Below the pieces are notes generated by a model, which searched no databases, was not told where the DNA came from, and saw only the letters and a program-made list of their open reading frames with translations. A program made the translations under genes and the position numbers. Of a stretch of 64,000 nucleotides of DNA, positions 26,847 to 36,840 are shown piece after piece. The stretch is from Glebionis coronaria (lineage: Eukaryota; Streptophyta; Magnoliopsida; Asterales; Asteraceae): contig CM046874.1 of the NCBI GenBank assembly GCA_025667525.1, forward strand, positions 426,086,400-426,150,399, read 5' to 3'. How positions within the stretch are numbered: position 1 is the first letter of the stretch; every line of letters starts with the position of its first letter.

Positions 26847-29800
26847 TGATATGAGCAAAATCTCATATCAATAATATCACAAATCACTCTAAAACACAAA
26901 GTAAATACCTACTTTTTATACATAAAAGCAATATTATGGGATATGTTTTGTATTTATGCTTGTGTAGGTAACAAAGATACAAATTTGGAGCAAACAAGTG
27001 AAATCAAGCCTTAAAGTGGAAGAAAAGAGAAGGATCAAAAGTGACAAGCCTTGCAAAGACAAAGGACCTTTCTTGACATTTTCCAAAGATGCGGGACTAA
27101 AGTGTAATTATTCAAAAGTCAAGAAGAAAGTCAAATCTGGTCAACATTCAAGTCAACAAGTCAAATGATGATTTATGAACAAGTTTGATGTTTGAAGGAT
27201 CAAAATTGCCAAAGAAATGAAATTTGGAGCTCAAGTGAATAATCAGCTAAAGTTGAGGGGCTTAAATTGACAAAAATGGGCAACGTTTAGTTTGATCTGA
27301 GTGAAAGATATTTTAGCCAATGAGAGGAGAGTATTACTTGCACAAGGATTGCCAACTCATGGAACACGTCACCCACTCAGCCGTTATTGCAATTAATAAA
27401 CCAATCCAAACAGTCCACCCCACTCACTTGTTCCAACCAATCATAAAACAGAATTGAGATAATGATTCGCAACTTCTTTCTTCCACCAATAATAACTTGC
27501 CACTTGTCACATTCAAACTATCACAAGCCCAGGAACGAACAATAGCTACACTGCATATCAAGAGAAGTTATCAACATGAAAACTACTTTATTTCAAAAGA
27601 GGATCACCACCCCATCAACCAATTAGCTTGAAACTTACTCAATCAAAAAACCCCCAAATTGAGTTCTTCAACGGCTATGAGCAATTGAGAGATTTAAGCC
27701 ATGTGGAAGGATGTTATTGGTCTCAACACGTCAGTAATCTCCACCAGATCATATCCTAAACTCTATAAATACCCAGCTTAGCTTTGATTTCATGTATGTA
27801 GTTACTGTGTGTTTTTTCACACACTTGTAGAATTCTCTCTCAATTTACTTAGCATTTCAGTTAGAACTACTCTTAAGTGACTGACAATCACTTAAGAGTC
27901 AGTTAGTTAGTTTTAACCGTCTTGTAACAACCTTTACTTCCATTAATGAAATTCAAGCTTCACTTTCACTCAAATCTCATTCTCTTACCTGAATAATCAT
28001 ACTCCTAGTGTTACTGTGTGATACTGTTGATCAATCTTGATCAATGGAACTTGATGATGTTGTTTGAAGACTTGTAGCTGATTCAGAAGCATTACCAGTT
28101 CATTCCATAGCCATTTCAACCATTTGTAGCTGGGGTGTTGATTACTAGCAAATGATGATGTTATGATGGTGTTTGGTGGTTAATTCATGGTGTTTTAGTA
28201 GATCCTAGTAGGCTAAGCGCCTCACTACTCCATCAAAGGAGGCACATAGCTAAAAAGAACACATTTCTCTTGTTAAATTCAACTAAACAGTCTCTGCATG
28301 CTTAATTCCTAGTATAACTCTTAATTGTTGAACTGAGATTGTGATTAGCTTAATTGTAGTGTAATTTTGGTGATCTGATTACTTGCTTGTAGTTTAATAA
28401 CTTTTCATTCAGTTTTCACTTGGTTAAAATTAGCTTTCATCAGTCAGTTGTTCATCAGTAACTCATTTCGTGGTATATCAAGTAAACTTGTTACATTTTG
28501 CTCTTAAACCAGTTCATTTCATTCAATTTACAAGTTTAGATAAGATTCAGTTGCTGTCATAAACTTGTGCTTAAAAATCCTTCACAAAAGTTCAAATCAG
28601 ATTCCTAACTGGTGTTTGGATCAAGATCATTGATTGTTATTCAGTTTGTAAAACCTGTTGTTTTTAGAACATTTACACTCAATAAGTGTTTGTAAGTCAT
28701 TTGGTAAAATTTTGTAGTCAAAACAAAGGTCAAATAGGCAATTGACCTTGAAAAAGTTTGGGTCAATACTTGAAAAAGTTTATCAGCCAAAACAAGCACT
28801 TTTTGATTCCATGACATTTGTTTGTTAGTAGATCATTTATCTAAAACCTTCTTCTATTTGTAGCTTAACATCCAAACTTTCATACCTTATAAGGAAATTC
28901 TATAGTATCAGCTTTTGACTGAGTTTTCAGCTTATAAATAAGCACCAAACCATTTGTAAGTTTCTGTGATAACAAGCATTCTGATTTCTTAGTTCTCAAA
29001 ATCCACTTCATTAATAACCTTATTTTCTTTCACATAAGTGTTTGCAAACATGTCTTGAACAGTTTCTGAAATTTTCAGCTTTTTGATATTTTTGGTCAAA
29101 CTTTGGTCAACATAGGCACTTTTGGCTTATTACGGATTCCAGCTTATTCTGTTGATGATTTTCAAAACCAAAAGACATTCCAAGCTTTGTGTGACTTGAT
29201 CAATCATTTTCAGCAAGAAAATCGACTAGTGGATGACTGGATTGCTTTTTAGCTTAACTTGGGCTTATTGAAATAAGCTACATTGAGATTTACTGAATTT
29301 TGGCTGAAATCCTTTTACTAGCCTAGCTAAATCTTGATTTTAAGAACTTTAGAAAATACCAGAACAAATTTGGTTGGAAAAGAAGCTCATTTTAGCTTAT
29401 TCGAGTTCTCTTGCCCGTTTTTGTGAAAAGTTACACTTAAATTACATTTTGGTCATTGGCTTTTCTGAAACTTGTTGCATAGCTTTGAAACTTAAAGTTT
29501 GTTAGGTTTTGCATTACTTGGTCCCTGAATTTTGGTTAGTTTCAATTTTGGTTAGTTAGTTTGGAATTTGTTAGTTTGTTTGACTAGTTCGTTACAATTT
29601 TCACATTTAGTCCTTATTGGTTCTGAATTTACATTTCTAGTCCCTATATTTTCATTTTCTTTACATTTTGAGTACTTTTACATTTCATGCATTGAATACT
29701 TGTACTTTGTGAATATTTTGTGGTAATTGCACATTGTTTTACGGTTAAATATCTATAATATTTTCAATTTTTACATGCTTGTTTGAATTAGACTTAGAAT

Positions 29801-29903
29801 CCAATAATCTTTTAACAACCAAGAACAATATAAACTTGATATTAGTAGGCTTTTCAATTTGTCTTGAGTCGAGAAAAAACGAACTTGCAAATACTTAATA
29901 TTA
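26847..29903 (+). repeat. Element A 3' LTR (3057 bp)
   Basis: It runs from TGATATGAGC to AATATTA and is the direct repeat of 1042-4433, without the internal duplication. TATA box at 27763-27770. The terminal hairpin (TGATATGAG / CTCATATCA) is intact. Many single-base differences from the left copy are visible, so A is clearly older than C. Confidence 0.9.
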
Positions 29904-29908
29904 AGCTT
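29904..29908. repeat. Target-site duplication of element A (AGCTT), right copy
   Basis: Matches 1037-1041 exactly. Confidence 0.9.
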
Positions 29909-30388
29909 ATGTATTTTTCAGCTATGAAGCCTGTTTATAATGTTGGTTAGATTTGTTCTACATTGGAATTGACATCATTGATATGGAAATGTAACAACTA
30001 TGAGTGAATTCTTGCAGTATTTGTTGCTCTATGAATTTTAATCTTTATGTTGTTTCTGATATGTAAGCATAGGGCCTATCTATGTATCTAAAGTGAATTA
30101 TGTTACGTTTGATTATAATATAGACTTCACATTTTCACAACATAAAAATGAGATGATTAAGATGTTAATGGACACACTTTGCGACTGATTACAATAAAGG
30201 AGTTATAAAATCAAAACATAGATGTTTTATTATGCAAACAAATTATAGTTGATAGCAGTCATTTAAGTGGATATGAAATTTCATGCTTAAGAACATATAT
30301 TAATATGTGAATTTTTCAAGTGTTGATATCATACGTATATCATGGTGAATATAGAAGTATTGATGCCGTTATCTATTTATGTGCAGGT
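29909..30388. other. Right flank of element A, possible intron
   Basis: AT-rich, no ORF. It ends in TTTATGTGCAG at about 30376-30386, which looks like a plant splice acceptor in front of the exon-like remnant. The sequence is not visibly repeated in this window. Confidence 0.35.
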
Positions 30389-30505
30389 TTAGAACTATCG
30401 GATGAATAAAAAATGAATCTTACACTTTGTGCTATGGTAAAGCTTCTTCAAAGAAATGGCACAAATTTGAAACAGATTCCAAATATACCGTATCCTGATC
30501 TATCT
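30389..30505 (+). pseudogene. Exon-like remnant of an unrecognised host gene
   Basis: After an acceptor-like TTTATGTGCAG, a 39-codon stretch translates with normal-looking, non-repetitive composition (for example LCAMVKLLQRNG and NIPYPDL). One in-frame TAA follows SDE, a place where CAA (Gln) would fit, consistent with a C-to-T change. It is cut off by the LTR-like sequence beginning TGTCACACCC at 30506. I do not recognise the family. It is the only piece of the window that looks like ordinary host coding sequence, and it could also be chance. Confidence 0.35.
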
Positions 30506-32091
30506 TGTCACACCCCCAAATATATTGTAGCGGAAAAGTAATCGAGGCATGTGACTTCATAGCATCATACACTCAGAATATAAAGAACGACCTCTATATG
30601 AGTCGTTTAAAAATTGATCATTTGAATAAAGTCAACAACAAAGTTTTAACAGTACAACATAGTTCAGAATAGAAATAATGTTTGAAAAGTATTCAAATAA
30701 TCTAAGTATTATTAAAAACTTCAAATTCATGCGACTACAAGAAATCCATGTAAGTTAAGCACCTGAGAAAAACATTACTAGAGTGTCAACATAAAGTTGG
30801 TGAGTTCATAGGTTTAATTTGATAGAGTTATTGAACCACAAGATTTTTAGAAGTGTATGACAATATAATAAATAACATGTCATACAAAAGGCGTTTACTA
30901 CTGTCTAAGCTCGTGACACCGAAGCGTAACAATCACAAAGTATATATAATTGCCCAGCAGATGTCTGACCCACAACATCCGTAAAGTACCAAATGAAAAT
31001 GCGTCTGAATAATACAGTATTCGATTAAACCCGACGGAGGTGTCAACCTCAATAGATCTATCCACGATATTGGTGCTCACTGACCGGTCATCCGTGTCAG
31101 TAATTAACGGTTCACGATTAAGGGCAAAAAGAGCAATCAAAGGGTATAGCTACTTAGACCAGTCCGTAAACGTAAGTTTTAGTACTTGTGTTCAATTGTA
31201 AAACAAAGCAATGTTCTCACCCTAAAAATACATAAAAGCTGTAAAAAGTGGGGCTATAAACTCACCTCAAATGATAGTCAAGTAAAAGTAATCAAGTAGT
31301 AGGCACGGAAAAATGCACACAACAACGTCAACCCTATCCGCAGCCTAACAATAATAATAATGACTAACTAAGCTAAAAAGACAATGCAAATAAATAATTA
31401 TTCCTTCTTTACGTTGTACTTGCACCTATTAATTTATAAATCAAAATAATTAATTTAAACGACATAAAGACATACTCTAAAGAAAATAGACGCGACAAAT
31501 AAATATATTTTTAGTTTGGGTCAATTGGTAGTTGGTCTCTGACTATGTCTAATAATAGTCCAAGTCATACAGTCCAGATAATAATGCGGTCCTAATCCTA
31601 TTTTTTGTCCAACAATTATAATAGTATCCTTCGTCTTATTAATTTTTATTGTTCGTTCATTAATAATATGAAGGTCAAAAGAATAAAGTGATCGTCCCTT
31701 TTGGGTCGTCTATAAATAAATTATGAGACATTTGTTCGGGACCCACTTTAATAGGGTCTTTTAGTTCAGTTAAAGCCAATGAGACCCGGCATATACGATT
31801 AACACGAAGAATGCCTAATCCCACGCTCCACGCATTAACTGTGACACCAATTTAGTCTGGGTTATTTATTAGTTACTTTTAATTGGGTCTTTTAGTTCGG
31901 TTAGAGCCAATGAGACCCGACATATAAGATTAACACGAAGAATGCCTAATCCCACGCTCCACGCGCTAACTGTGACGCCAATTTAATCCGGGTTAAATTA
32001 TATTATAAATATTTAATATTTATTAAGTGTCAAGTTTTGAGTTTAAATTAAATAAATGGTCTAATTTTGATAAGTATACTAATTAAGCGGG
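30506..32091 (-). mobile_element. Remnant H: LTR-like sequence, truncated
   Basis: It begins TGTCACACCCCCAAAT, very similar to the LTR end of element B (TGTAACACCCCCAAAT), which on the minus strand is an LTR 3' terminus. No partner LTR, primer site or pol motif could be found, so it may be a solo or truncated LTR. The right boundary is uncertain; I saw no repeat of the flanking TATCT in a suitable place. It contains a 131-bp tandem repeat near its right end. Confidence 0.45.
31754..31998. repeat. 131-bp direct tandem repeat
   Basis: The segment GGGTCTTTTAGTTCRGTTA at 31754 is repeated at 31885, and the similarity runs for about 113 bp (through ACGCTCCACGC and the CCAATTTA phrase). The copies differ at a handful of positions. 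It lies within the LTR-like remnant H. Confidence 0.8.
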
Positions 32092-32400
32092 GTGTTAATT
32101 TTCTATACAAACTTTATTTCTAAAAATGTTACTAATACATTAACATCTCATACTTTTTGTTTTTCTCCCGCTGACACCCCTGTCGCAACATGTATTATGA
32201 TTAAAAAAATATATTTACTTCTCTTTCTTTTGTTTTGTTCGATGACAGAAGACACCAAAAAGAAATTTGCATAAGCTTTCAAATTCAAACTGTAGCTTCC
32301 AAAGCCATTTACGGACTCGATTCTTAACGTTTTGCTACGATTCAAAAAGCATGATGATCCTTACGATCTCGGATATAAATCCCACGACAAAACTATTAGT
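32092..32400. other. Unassigned sequence left of copia remnant G
   Basis: No gene, repeat or motif recognised. Two short overlapping ORFs of 60-65 codons on opposite strands have no familiar features. Confidence 0.3.
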
Positions 32401-32559
32401 TGTCAATTAGTGATATTAGTTGTCCTAGTACTTATCTTGTGGATGATGAGCTGTAACATAGTCACATTGGGCTCAAACCCAATCTCATTGTAATGTATAT
32501 ATGTATGTCTCGTATGATATGGAAAACACAGAAACCATTTTCACTATTATATTCTTACA
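32401..32559 (+). repeat. Remnant G 5' LTR, approximate left end
   Basis: The right end is set by the primer site at 32560. The left end is a guess at a TGTCAATTAG; I could not confirm it because the partner LTR is not in the window. Confidence 0.45.
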
Positions 32560-32570
32560 TGGTATCAGGC
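32560..32570 (+). other. Remnant G primer-binding site (initiator tRNA-Met type)
   Basis: TGGTATCAGGC follows the LTR end directly; the first nine bases match the classic copia primer site. Confidence 0.7.
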
Positions 32571-32930
32571 TTAACAGTCGATCCATAACCACCACAAAAA
32601 AATAGAAACAAGTCGATCGTTGGTTTTGTGATGACCAATCAACATCCTTTCATACAAGCTGTTTGATCTTCGAGTTTTTATTTTGTTGCTTCAATTCGAT
32701 TATTTTGGTGATAAAGTTCTTTCCTGTTGGTGATTGTCCACAACATCTAGGTTTCTTTTTGGCGATTAAAGTTGTTTAGTGTTGGTTGATTGTTGTTGAA
32801 ATACATACCTACTGTTATGTATTATTGGTGATAAAACTTACATATTATGTTACGTAACTCAAGGTTGTTTGCTAAAAGTTATTGCTGTGAGTTTGCTGCT
32901 TCATTCCTCCTATGGCCCTTCATACACATG

Positions 32931-33217
32931 TGTTTGAGCAGGCCCAAGTTGCTCCTTATAGTTATCATCAGGCACAATTTTTCCCTCAGCCCAACACTAG
33001 TCCAATGGGTCAGACCGGTTTGGGTCATTAGGTTTATCAGCCGGCACACACCGGAGCGGTTCAATCGGGTCAGATAGGTTCGGTTCCACATGGACAGATA
33101 GGTATGAGTTCTTCGGGATTTCTTTTGGGGCGAGAGACGATTCCACCTAATGCTTTTCATACCATGCCTCTTCGGGATCTTGTTTCGGGTAATTGGAACA
33201 TGGGCACAGGTGCGAGT
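32931..33217 (+). pseudogene. Remnant G gag tail and protease start, broken
   Basis: The plus strand gives a Gly/Gln/Pro-rich copia gag tail, then FHTMPLRDL and a protease start that reads W-N-M-G-T-G-A-S at about 33196-33217. Copia proteases have D-T-G at this place, so the catalytic aspartate is a glycine here. There is a stop (TAG) near 33030 as well. Element D is inserted directly after the active-site triplet. Confidence 0.7.
33213..33217. repeat. Presumed target site of element D (CGAGT)
   Basis: These are the five bases before D's LTR. The second copy should flank the far LTR of D, which is not in this window. Confidence 0.4.
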
Positions 33218-33452
33218 TGTTGATCCCAAACTTAGATCGATTTAGCTTTATCTATACGAGATTAGATCAAGTAATACACGAAGAGAAACCTTTGTATATG
33301 TATATGAAAATCTAAGTGTTATGCGGAATTAACACTTAAACAAGAACACAATGATGTAAACAAACTTTCAATTGATTAATGATAACAAACTTGCTTACAA
33401 TGAAAGTGTTCAACGTATGAAAACTTATATTGAACAATAACCTAAAGGTCTT

Positions 33453-33460
33453 CTTTTATA
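33453..33460 (-). promoter_or_regulatory. TATA box of element D LTR
   Basis: The minus strand reads TATAAAAG, about 275 bp into the LTR, a plausible promoter position. Confidence 0.55.
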
Positions 33461-33613
33461 GACATAAGAAGCCTTGTACAATAATCTACGTATCAACTAT
33501 TCTAGGTAAAGATAAATATAGAAAATATATTGTTGTTCCTATCTTTACTAGAAGTAATCTAGAACATAATAAATGCGTAGATCATATCCTTCCATCAGTG
33601 CTTGTCTTCAATG

Positions 33614-33700
33614 TGTCAACGCTTGACTTATTCTTGTCAACGCTTGATCTGTCAGCGTTTGTTTTCTTCCTATCAACGCTTGTTTTACTCTTGTCAGGCG
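33614..33700 (-). repeat. Element D motif cluster 1, in the LTR upstream of the TATA box
   Basis: Plus-strand TGTCA starts at 33614, 33635, 33650, 33671 (as TATCA) and 33692, mostly followed by ACGCTTG or GCGTT. The spacing is 21, 15, 21 and 21. The same motif and spacing occur at 35186, 35928, 55216 and 55981. Confidence 0.75.
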
Positions 33701-33733
33701 CTCAATTAGACTGGCTATAATTTATTCCCAACA

Positions 33734-33752
33734 ATCCTCCCCTAAACTTGAT
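33734..33752 (-). other. Element D polypurine tract
   Basis: The minus strand reads ATCAAGTTTAGGGGAGGAT directly before the LTR. Confidence 0.7.
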
Positions 33753-35185
33753 ATTTACTCTAATAACCAAGTTTCTGAATAAACATTAAGAACTAGGAGG
33801 AATCTTACAACACTTATCATATTGGTAATAAATAAATCTGATCAAATCTTTGGCCACGTCACTTGAATAATCAATTTCCAGCTGTGTATTCTTCATCTTC
33901 TCCAAGACTTCCTTGGACATGAAATACTGACCATCTACAAGTAGATACTCAGCAAACTTTGTAGAACTCAAATAAACAACACCAGCAGCTGAATACAAAC
34001 GCCATTGAAGACCAATGAGATCATCTTCAAGATCCTTCCAAATAGCAGGATCTTCATCTCTTGGTCCACACATTCTCTTGAATGTTGACCACAGTTTTAT
34101 TGCATTGACTGAAGTGGGAGCTTCAGTCTCATACTTGGCCTCTAACAACCTTCATAGGTCTACCAATTCTTCTCTATCAAAACTTGCAAACAAAGATATA
34201 AGAGTGGTAAAAGTGTGAACCTCTTTTCCATACCTGCTAATCTTCCAAAACCCACATTCATCTTCTTCATAGCTTATAATAGGGTTTCTGGAATCAAGTG
34301 GTAACACTTGTACCATATCTAAAGCTTCCAATGGTGAGAGCTTGAGGCTCCTTCTTATAACAGCTTCACTTGGATTCAACCTATCCATATCTTTGGGAAA
34401 CTCAAGAGGGACTCCCTTCTTCACTGGTCTGGGAACAATCATTGCCTTCTTAAGCTCCATTTCTTTTGCAAGTTCTTCTTTTCTTTCATCAGAAAGAAGT
34501 CTTAGAGTGTTTTCTTCCTACACTCTTGCCCAAATAGGAAAAGCTTTGAACTCCAACTCTTCAAATGTCAATCCAATCATTTTCTTATAAGTCCACCCTG
34601 TTCCATGAAATCTAAGTAGCATGGAGTACAACTCCCTTCTATCCCTTTTCAACATTGAGAGAATATTGCTAGCCCTGTGTTTCAGAATTACCTTGCAATC
34701 CTTTTGTACTCTTAGAAGAATCTCCAAACCCCATATCTGGTCTGAAATGGTCAAATGTGGATTCTCCATACACCTATCTTCCCAAGCATGGTACATCTGA
34801 ACAACTTCTGGCATGTCAAAATCAACCTGCAATTTCAACTCATTCAACTTCTCTTTTTCCAACTCATCACCATACTGAAGTCTTTCTGGTTGTTCTATGA
34901 TCATTACACTTGAGTCTGAACTGGCTTCATCACTTCCTTCTTGCTCTTCTGAAGTGACAACAAAAGGTGATTCACCCACCTTTTTCCTTTCTTGTTCCAC
35001 AATTTGTGCAGCCAACCTTCTATCAAATTCAATCTGTGCTGCATTCTTTGGAACATCTACTTCTACCATAATACCCTTACCCTTATCTAATGGATCCAAA
35101 GTGGGTAAGGTAGATGGTAATACCTGTGAAGAAACTTCTTTGATAATGGATGATGACTGGAATACATCAACCTCATCTGCAGGTC

Positions 35186-35275
35186 TGTCAACGCCAATTT
35201 TGCTTTGTCAGCGCCCAAGATACTCATGTCAGCGTTAAAATCTTGCTTGTCAACGCCCAAATTACATGTCTCAGC
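35186..35275 (-). repeat. Element D motif cluster 2, 21-bp repeat inside the accessory ORF
   Basis: TGTCA on the plus strand begins at 35186, 35206, 35227 and 35248, with a variant (TGTCTCA) at 35266. Because 21 bp is seven codons, the minus strand encodes a run of degenerate heptads of the type GADKAKL. It is the coding form of the array seen in the LTR and upstream spacer. Confidence 0.75.
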
Positions 35276-35927
35276 GCCTCTTGTAATTTCCTCCAACATA
35301 GCTGTAAAAGACACATTTAAGTTTGTAGGAGTGACTAGAGACGTATCAAAACCTGTTTGTTTCTTCAAACTTGTTAGGGCCTTAGCAACACCCAAAGATT
35401 CACCATCATGTGAGCCCTTATCACTCACATTTATCTGTTCATCCTCCCCTTTGGAAGATTCCTCCACCCTCGCCTTGTGCTAGCATGTTCCAAAACAACA
35501 ATCCTCTCCCTCAATTGCTTGAGTTCAAGGCCTTGTGTACTAACAACGTGTACCAAGTCTGCATTTTGATTTTGCAAGCTAATACAGACTATCGTCAATT
35601 CCATTAAAGTTATTGGTTCCAATCTGCCCTCCTCTAAAATGGGTATTTGACCTCCCAAGTCAGATTCATTGGGCATGGATGAGGTCTTAAAGATGTTAGG
35701 ACAGTCTTGGCCAGCTGTTAAGCCAGAACCAATAGTCCCAGCCTCATCCATAGCACCAACCACACTTGTGGTGGTGGTTCTCTCTGCTACATGGCTAGGA
35801 CCACTAGAGGAGAACACTCCAGTAGTCCTTTGGCGTTTTTGCAACCTATATTGTGTTGGGGGAGAAGATGATGTGGATTGGGTGGATGTGGGTTGGTTAA
35901 GGGGTGTTTGGGTCTGTGAAGGATTGG

Positions 35928-35985
35928 TGTCAACGTTTGGAATAGGCATGTCAACGCCAACTTATAATGTGTCAGCGTCGAAGGG
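35928..35985 (-). repeat. Element D motif cluster 3, inside the accessory ORF near in-frame stops
   Basis: TGTCA begins at 35928, 35949 and 35970, exact 21-bp spacing. The two in-frame stops of the ORF lie in and next to this cluster, so the repeat may have been acquired after the ORF lost function, or may itself carry the stops. Confidence 0.7.
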
Positions 35986-36487
35986 TTCTTGGTCAAGTTA
36001 CATGTGTTGTGGTGAAGGTGAAGGTTCAGGTATTGGGTCAAGTTGGGGTTGTGGGTCTGGTTGGGGTTGTGATGCTTCAATGACAGCAATCATAGCTGGG
36101 GTTAAGGGTAAGTCACGATGTGGGGGTGAGTTCATCTTTGTAAAAATTGCTTTCTTTTGCACGGGGATCTCATAAAAATCATCATGATCCCTTGTGCAGT
36201 AACTTTGGACATCAAAAACCATTTGTAAAAATCTGGGATAAGCTAAAGTCATTTTGTTCCCTTTATTTTTACACATGCCGTCAAAAATCATTTTGGAATA
36301 ATTAAACTTTTTCCCAGTAGCAATGCACACAATAGCACTAGCAATAGATCTATTGATCTCATTGTGTGCAGTACACTTGGGACTCAAACATTGCAAGAGG
36401 ACATGTATTAGGTACTTCCAGGCTGGGGGAAACTCCTGTTTATGATACTTGTTTAAAGTTCCCTCATCAGGGAAAGGATAACCCAAA

Positions 36488-36492
36488 GCCCG
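36488..36492. repeat. Target-site duplication of element C (GCCCG), left copy
   Basis: GCCCG at 36488-36492 is repeated at 54579-54583. Removing one copy plus C joins D's accessory ORF in frame. Confidence 0.95.
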
Positions 36493-36824
36493 TGTAGAAT
36501 ATTGATAACCTATGAATCTATGAAGTGGGTTGATGTTTTCTAGTGAGAGAAACTAGAGAGAGAAAGTGAGAGAAAATGTGTATGATTTTATTAATATGAA
36601 AGTGCAAATGAGAACAACAACCAACCCCTTTCCATGGTTGAAAGGGGTATTTATATTCCAAGCCTAACATTGGGCTTGGGCCGGTCCATGACAAGCCCAT
36701 GGACCGGTTCTTACTTAACTTAATAAGTAACATTTAACTAATTGTTAACTACGAGCTATTACAACATCAATCATATTGTGGAGTGACCGATACTTCTAAT
36801 ATACGTTAAAACGTATTTCTAACA
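36493..36824 (-). repeat. Element C 3' LTR (332 bp)
   Basis: TGTAGAATATTG ... TTTCTAACA on the plus strand; on its own strand it begins TGTTAGAAATACG and ends ATTCTACA. A TATA box (TATAAATACC on the minus strand) is at 36646-36655. Three single-base differences from 54247-54578. Confidence 0.95.
36646..36655 (-). promoter_or_regulatory. TATA box of element C 3' LTR
   Basis: The minus strand reads TATAAATACC, conserved in the other LTR (54400-54409). Confidence 0.6.
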
Positions 36825-36840
36825 ATCTCCCCCTAAGGGA
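36825..36840 (-). other. Element C polypurine tract
   Basis: The minus strand reads TCCCTTAGGGGGAGAT, ending one base before the LTR, a classic copia purine tract. Confidence 0.85.

Larger units (their letters stand above)
32401..33217 (+). mobile_element. Remnant G: 5' part of a Ty1/copia element
   Basis: A short LTR-like region ending TTATATTCTTACA at 32559 is followed at once by TGGTATCAGGC, an initiator-Met primer site, then a gag C-terminal/protease segment in broken frames. It is interrupted at 33218 by the LTR of element D, so the rest of G is expected beyond D, outside the window. The short LTR and the Gly/Gln-rich gag tail with a protease start suggest an Ale-like lineage; that is a guess. 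Confidence 0.7.
33218..33733 (-). repeat. Element D 3' LTR (516 bp)
   Basis: Read on the minus strand it starts TGTTGGGAATAAATTATAGC and ends GTTTGGGATCAACA. The purine tract on its inner side and the short TGTT...AACA termini support the limits. It contains a TATA box at 33453-33460 and a cluster of the 21-bp motif at 33614-33696, upstream of that TATA box. Confidence 0.75.
33786..36492 (-). pseudogene. Element D accessory ORF, C-terminal portion (broken)
   Basis: This continues in frame from 54579 across the C insertion. Reading on the minus strand: a domain continuing the N-terminal module (36486-36090), a Pro/Gln-rich stretch, two in-frame stops at about 36000 and 35965, a coiled stretch (LLQLREREIVVLEH-like region at about 35480-35560), frame changes near 35480 and 35110, the heptad array at 35186-35270, then an acidic and a conserved C-terminal part with stops at 34518 and 34151. 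The last codon is 52 bp from the LTR. Proteins of this sort are common in Asteraceae retroelements, as I recall; some carry a putative plant transposon/longin-like label. Function unknown. Confidence 0.7.

Noticed and set aside
30506..32091. Complete LTR retrotransposon at H
   Set aside because: No second LTR, primer site, pol motif or target duplication could be found; kept as a remnant only.
32148..32345. 65-codon minus ORF and overlapping plus ORF
   Set aside because: Short, overlapping on opposite strands, no recognisable feature.
34015..36175. Plus-strand ORFs (82-168 codons) across D's accessory gene
   Set aside because: Shadow frames of the minus-strand accessory ORF, which has the better composition and continues in frame over the C insertion.
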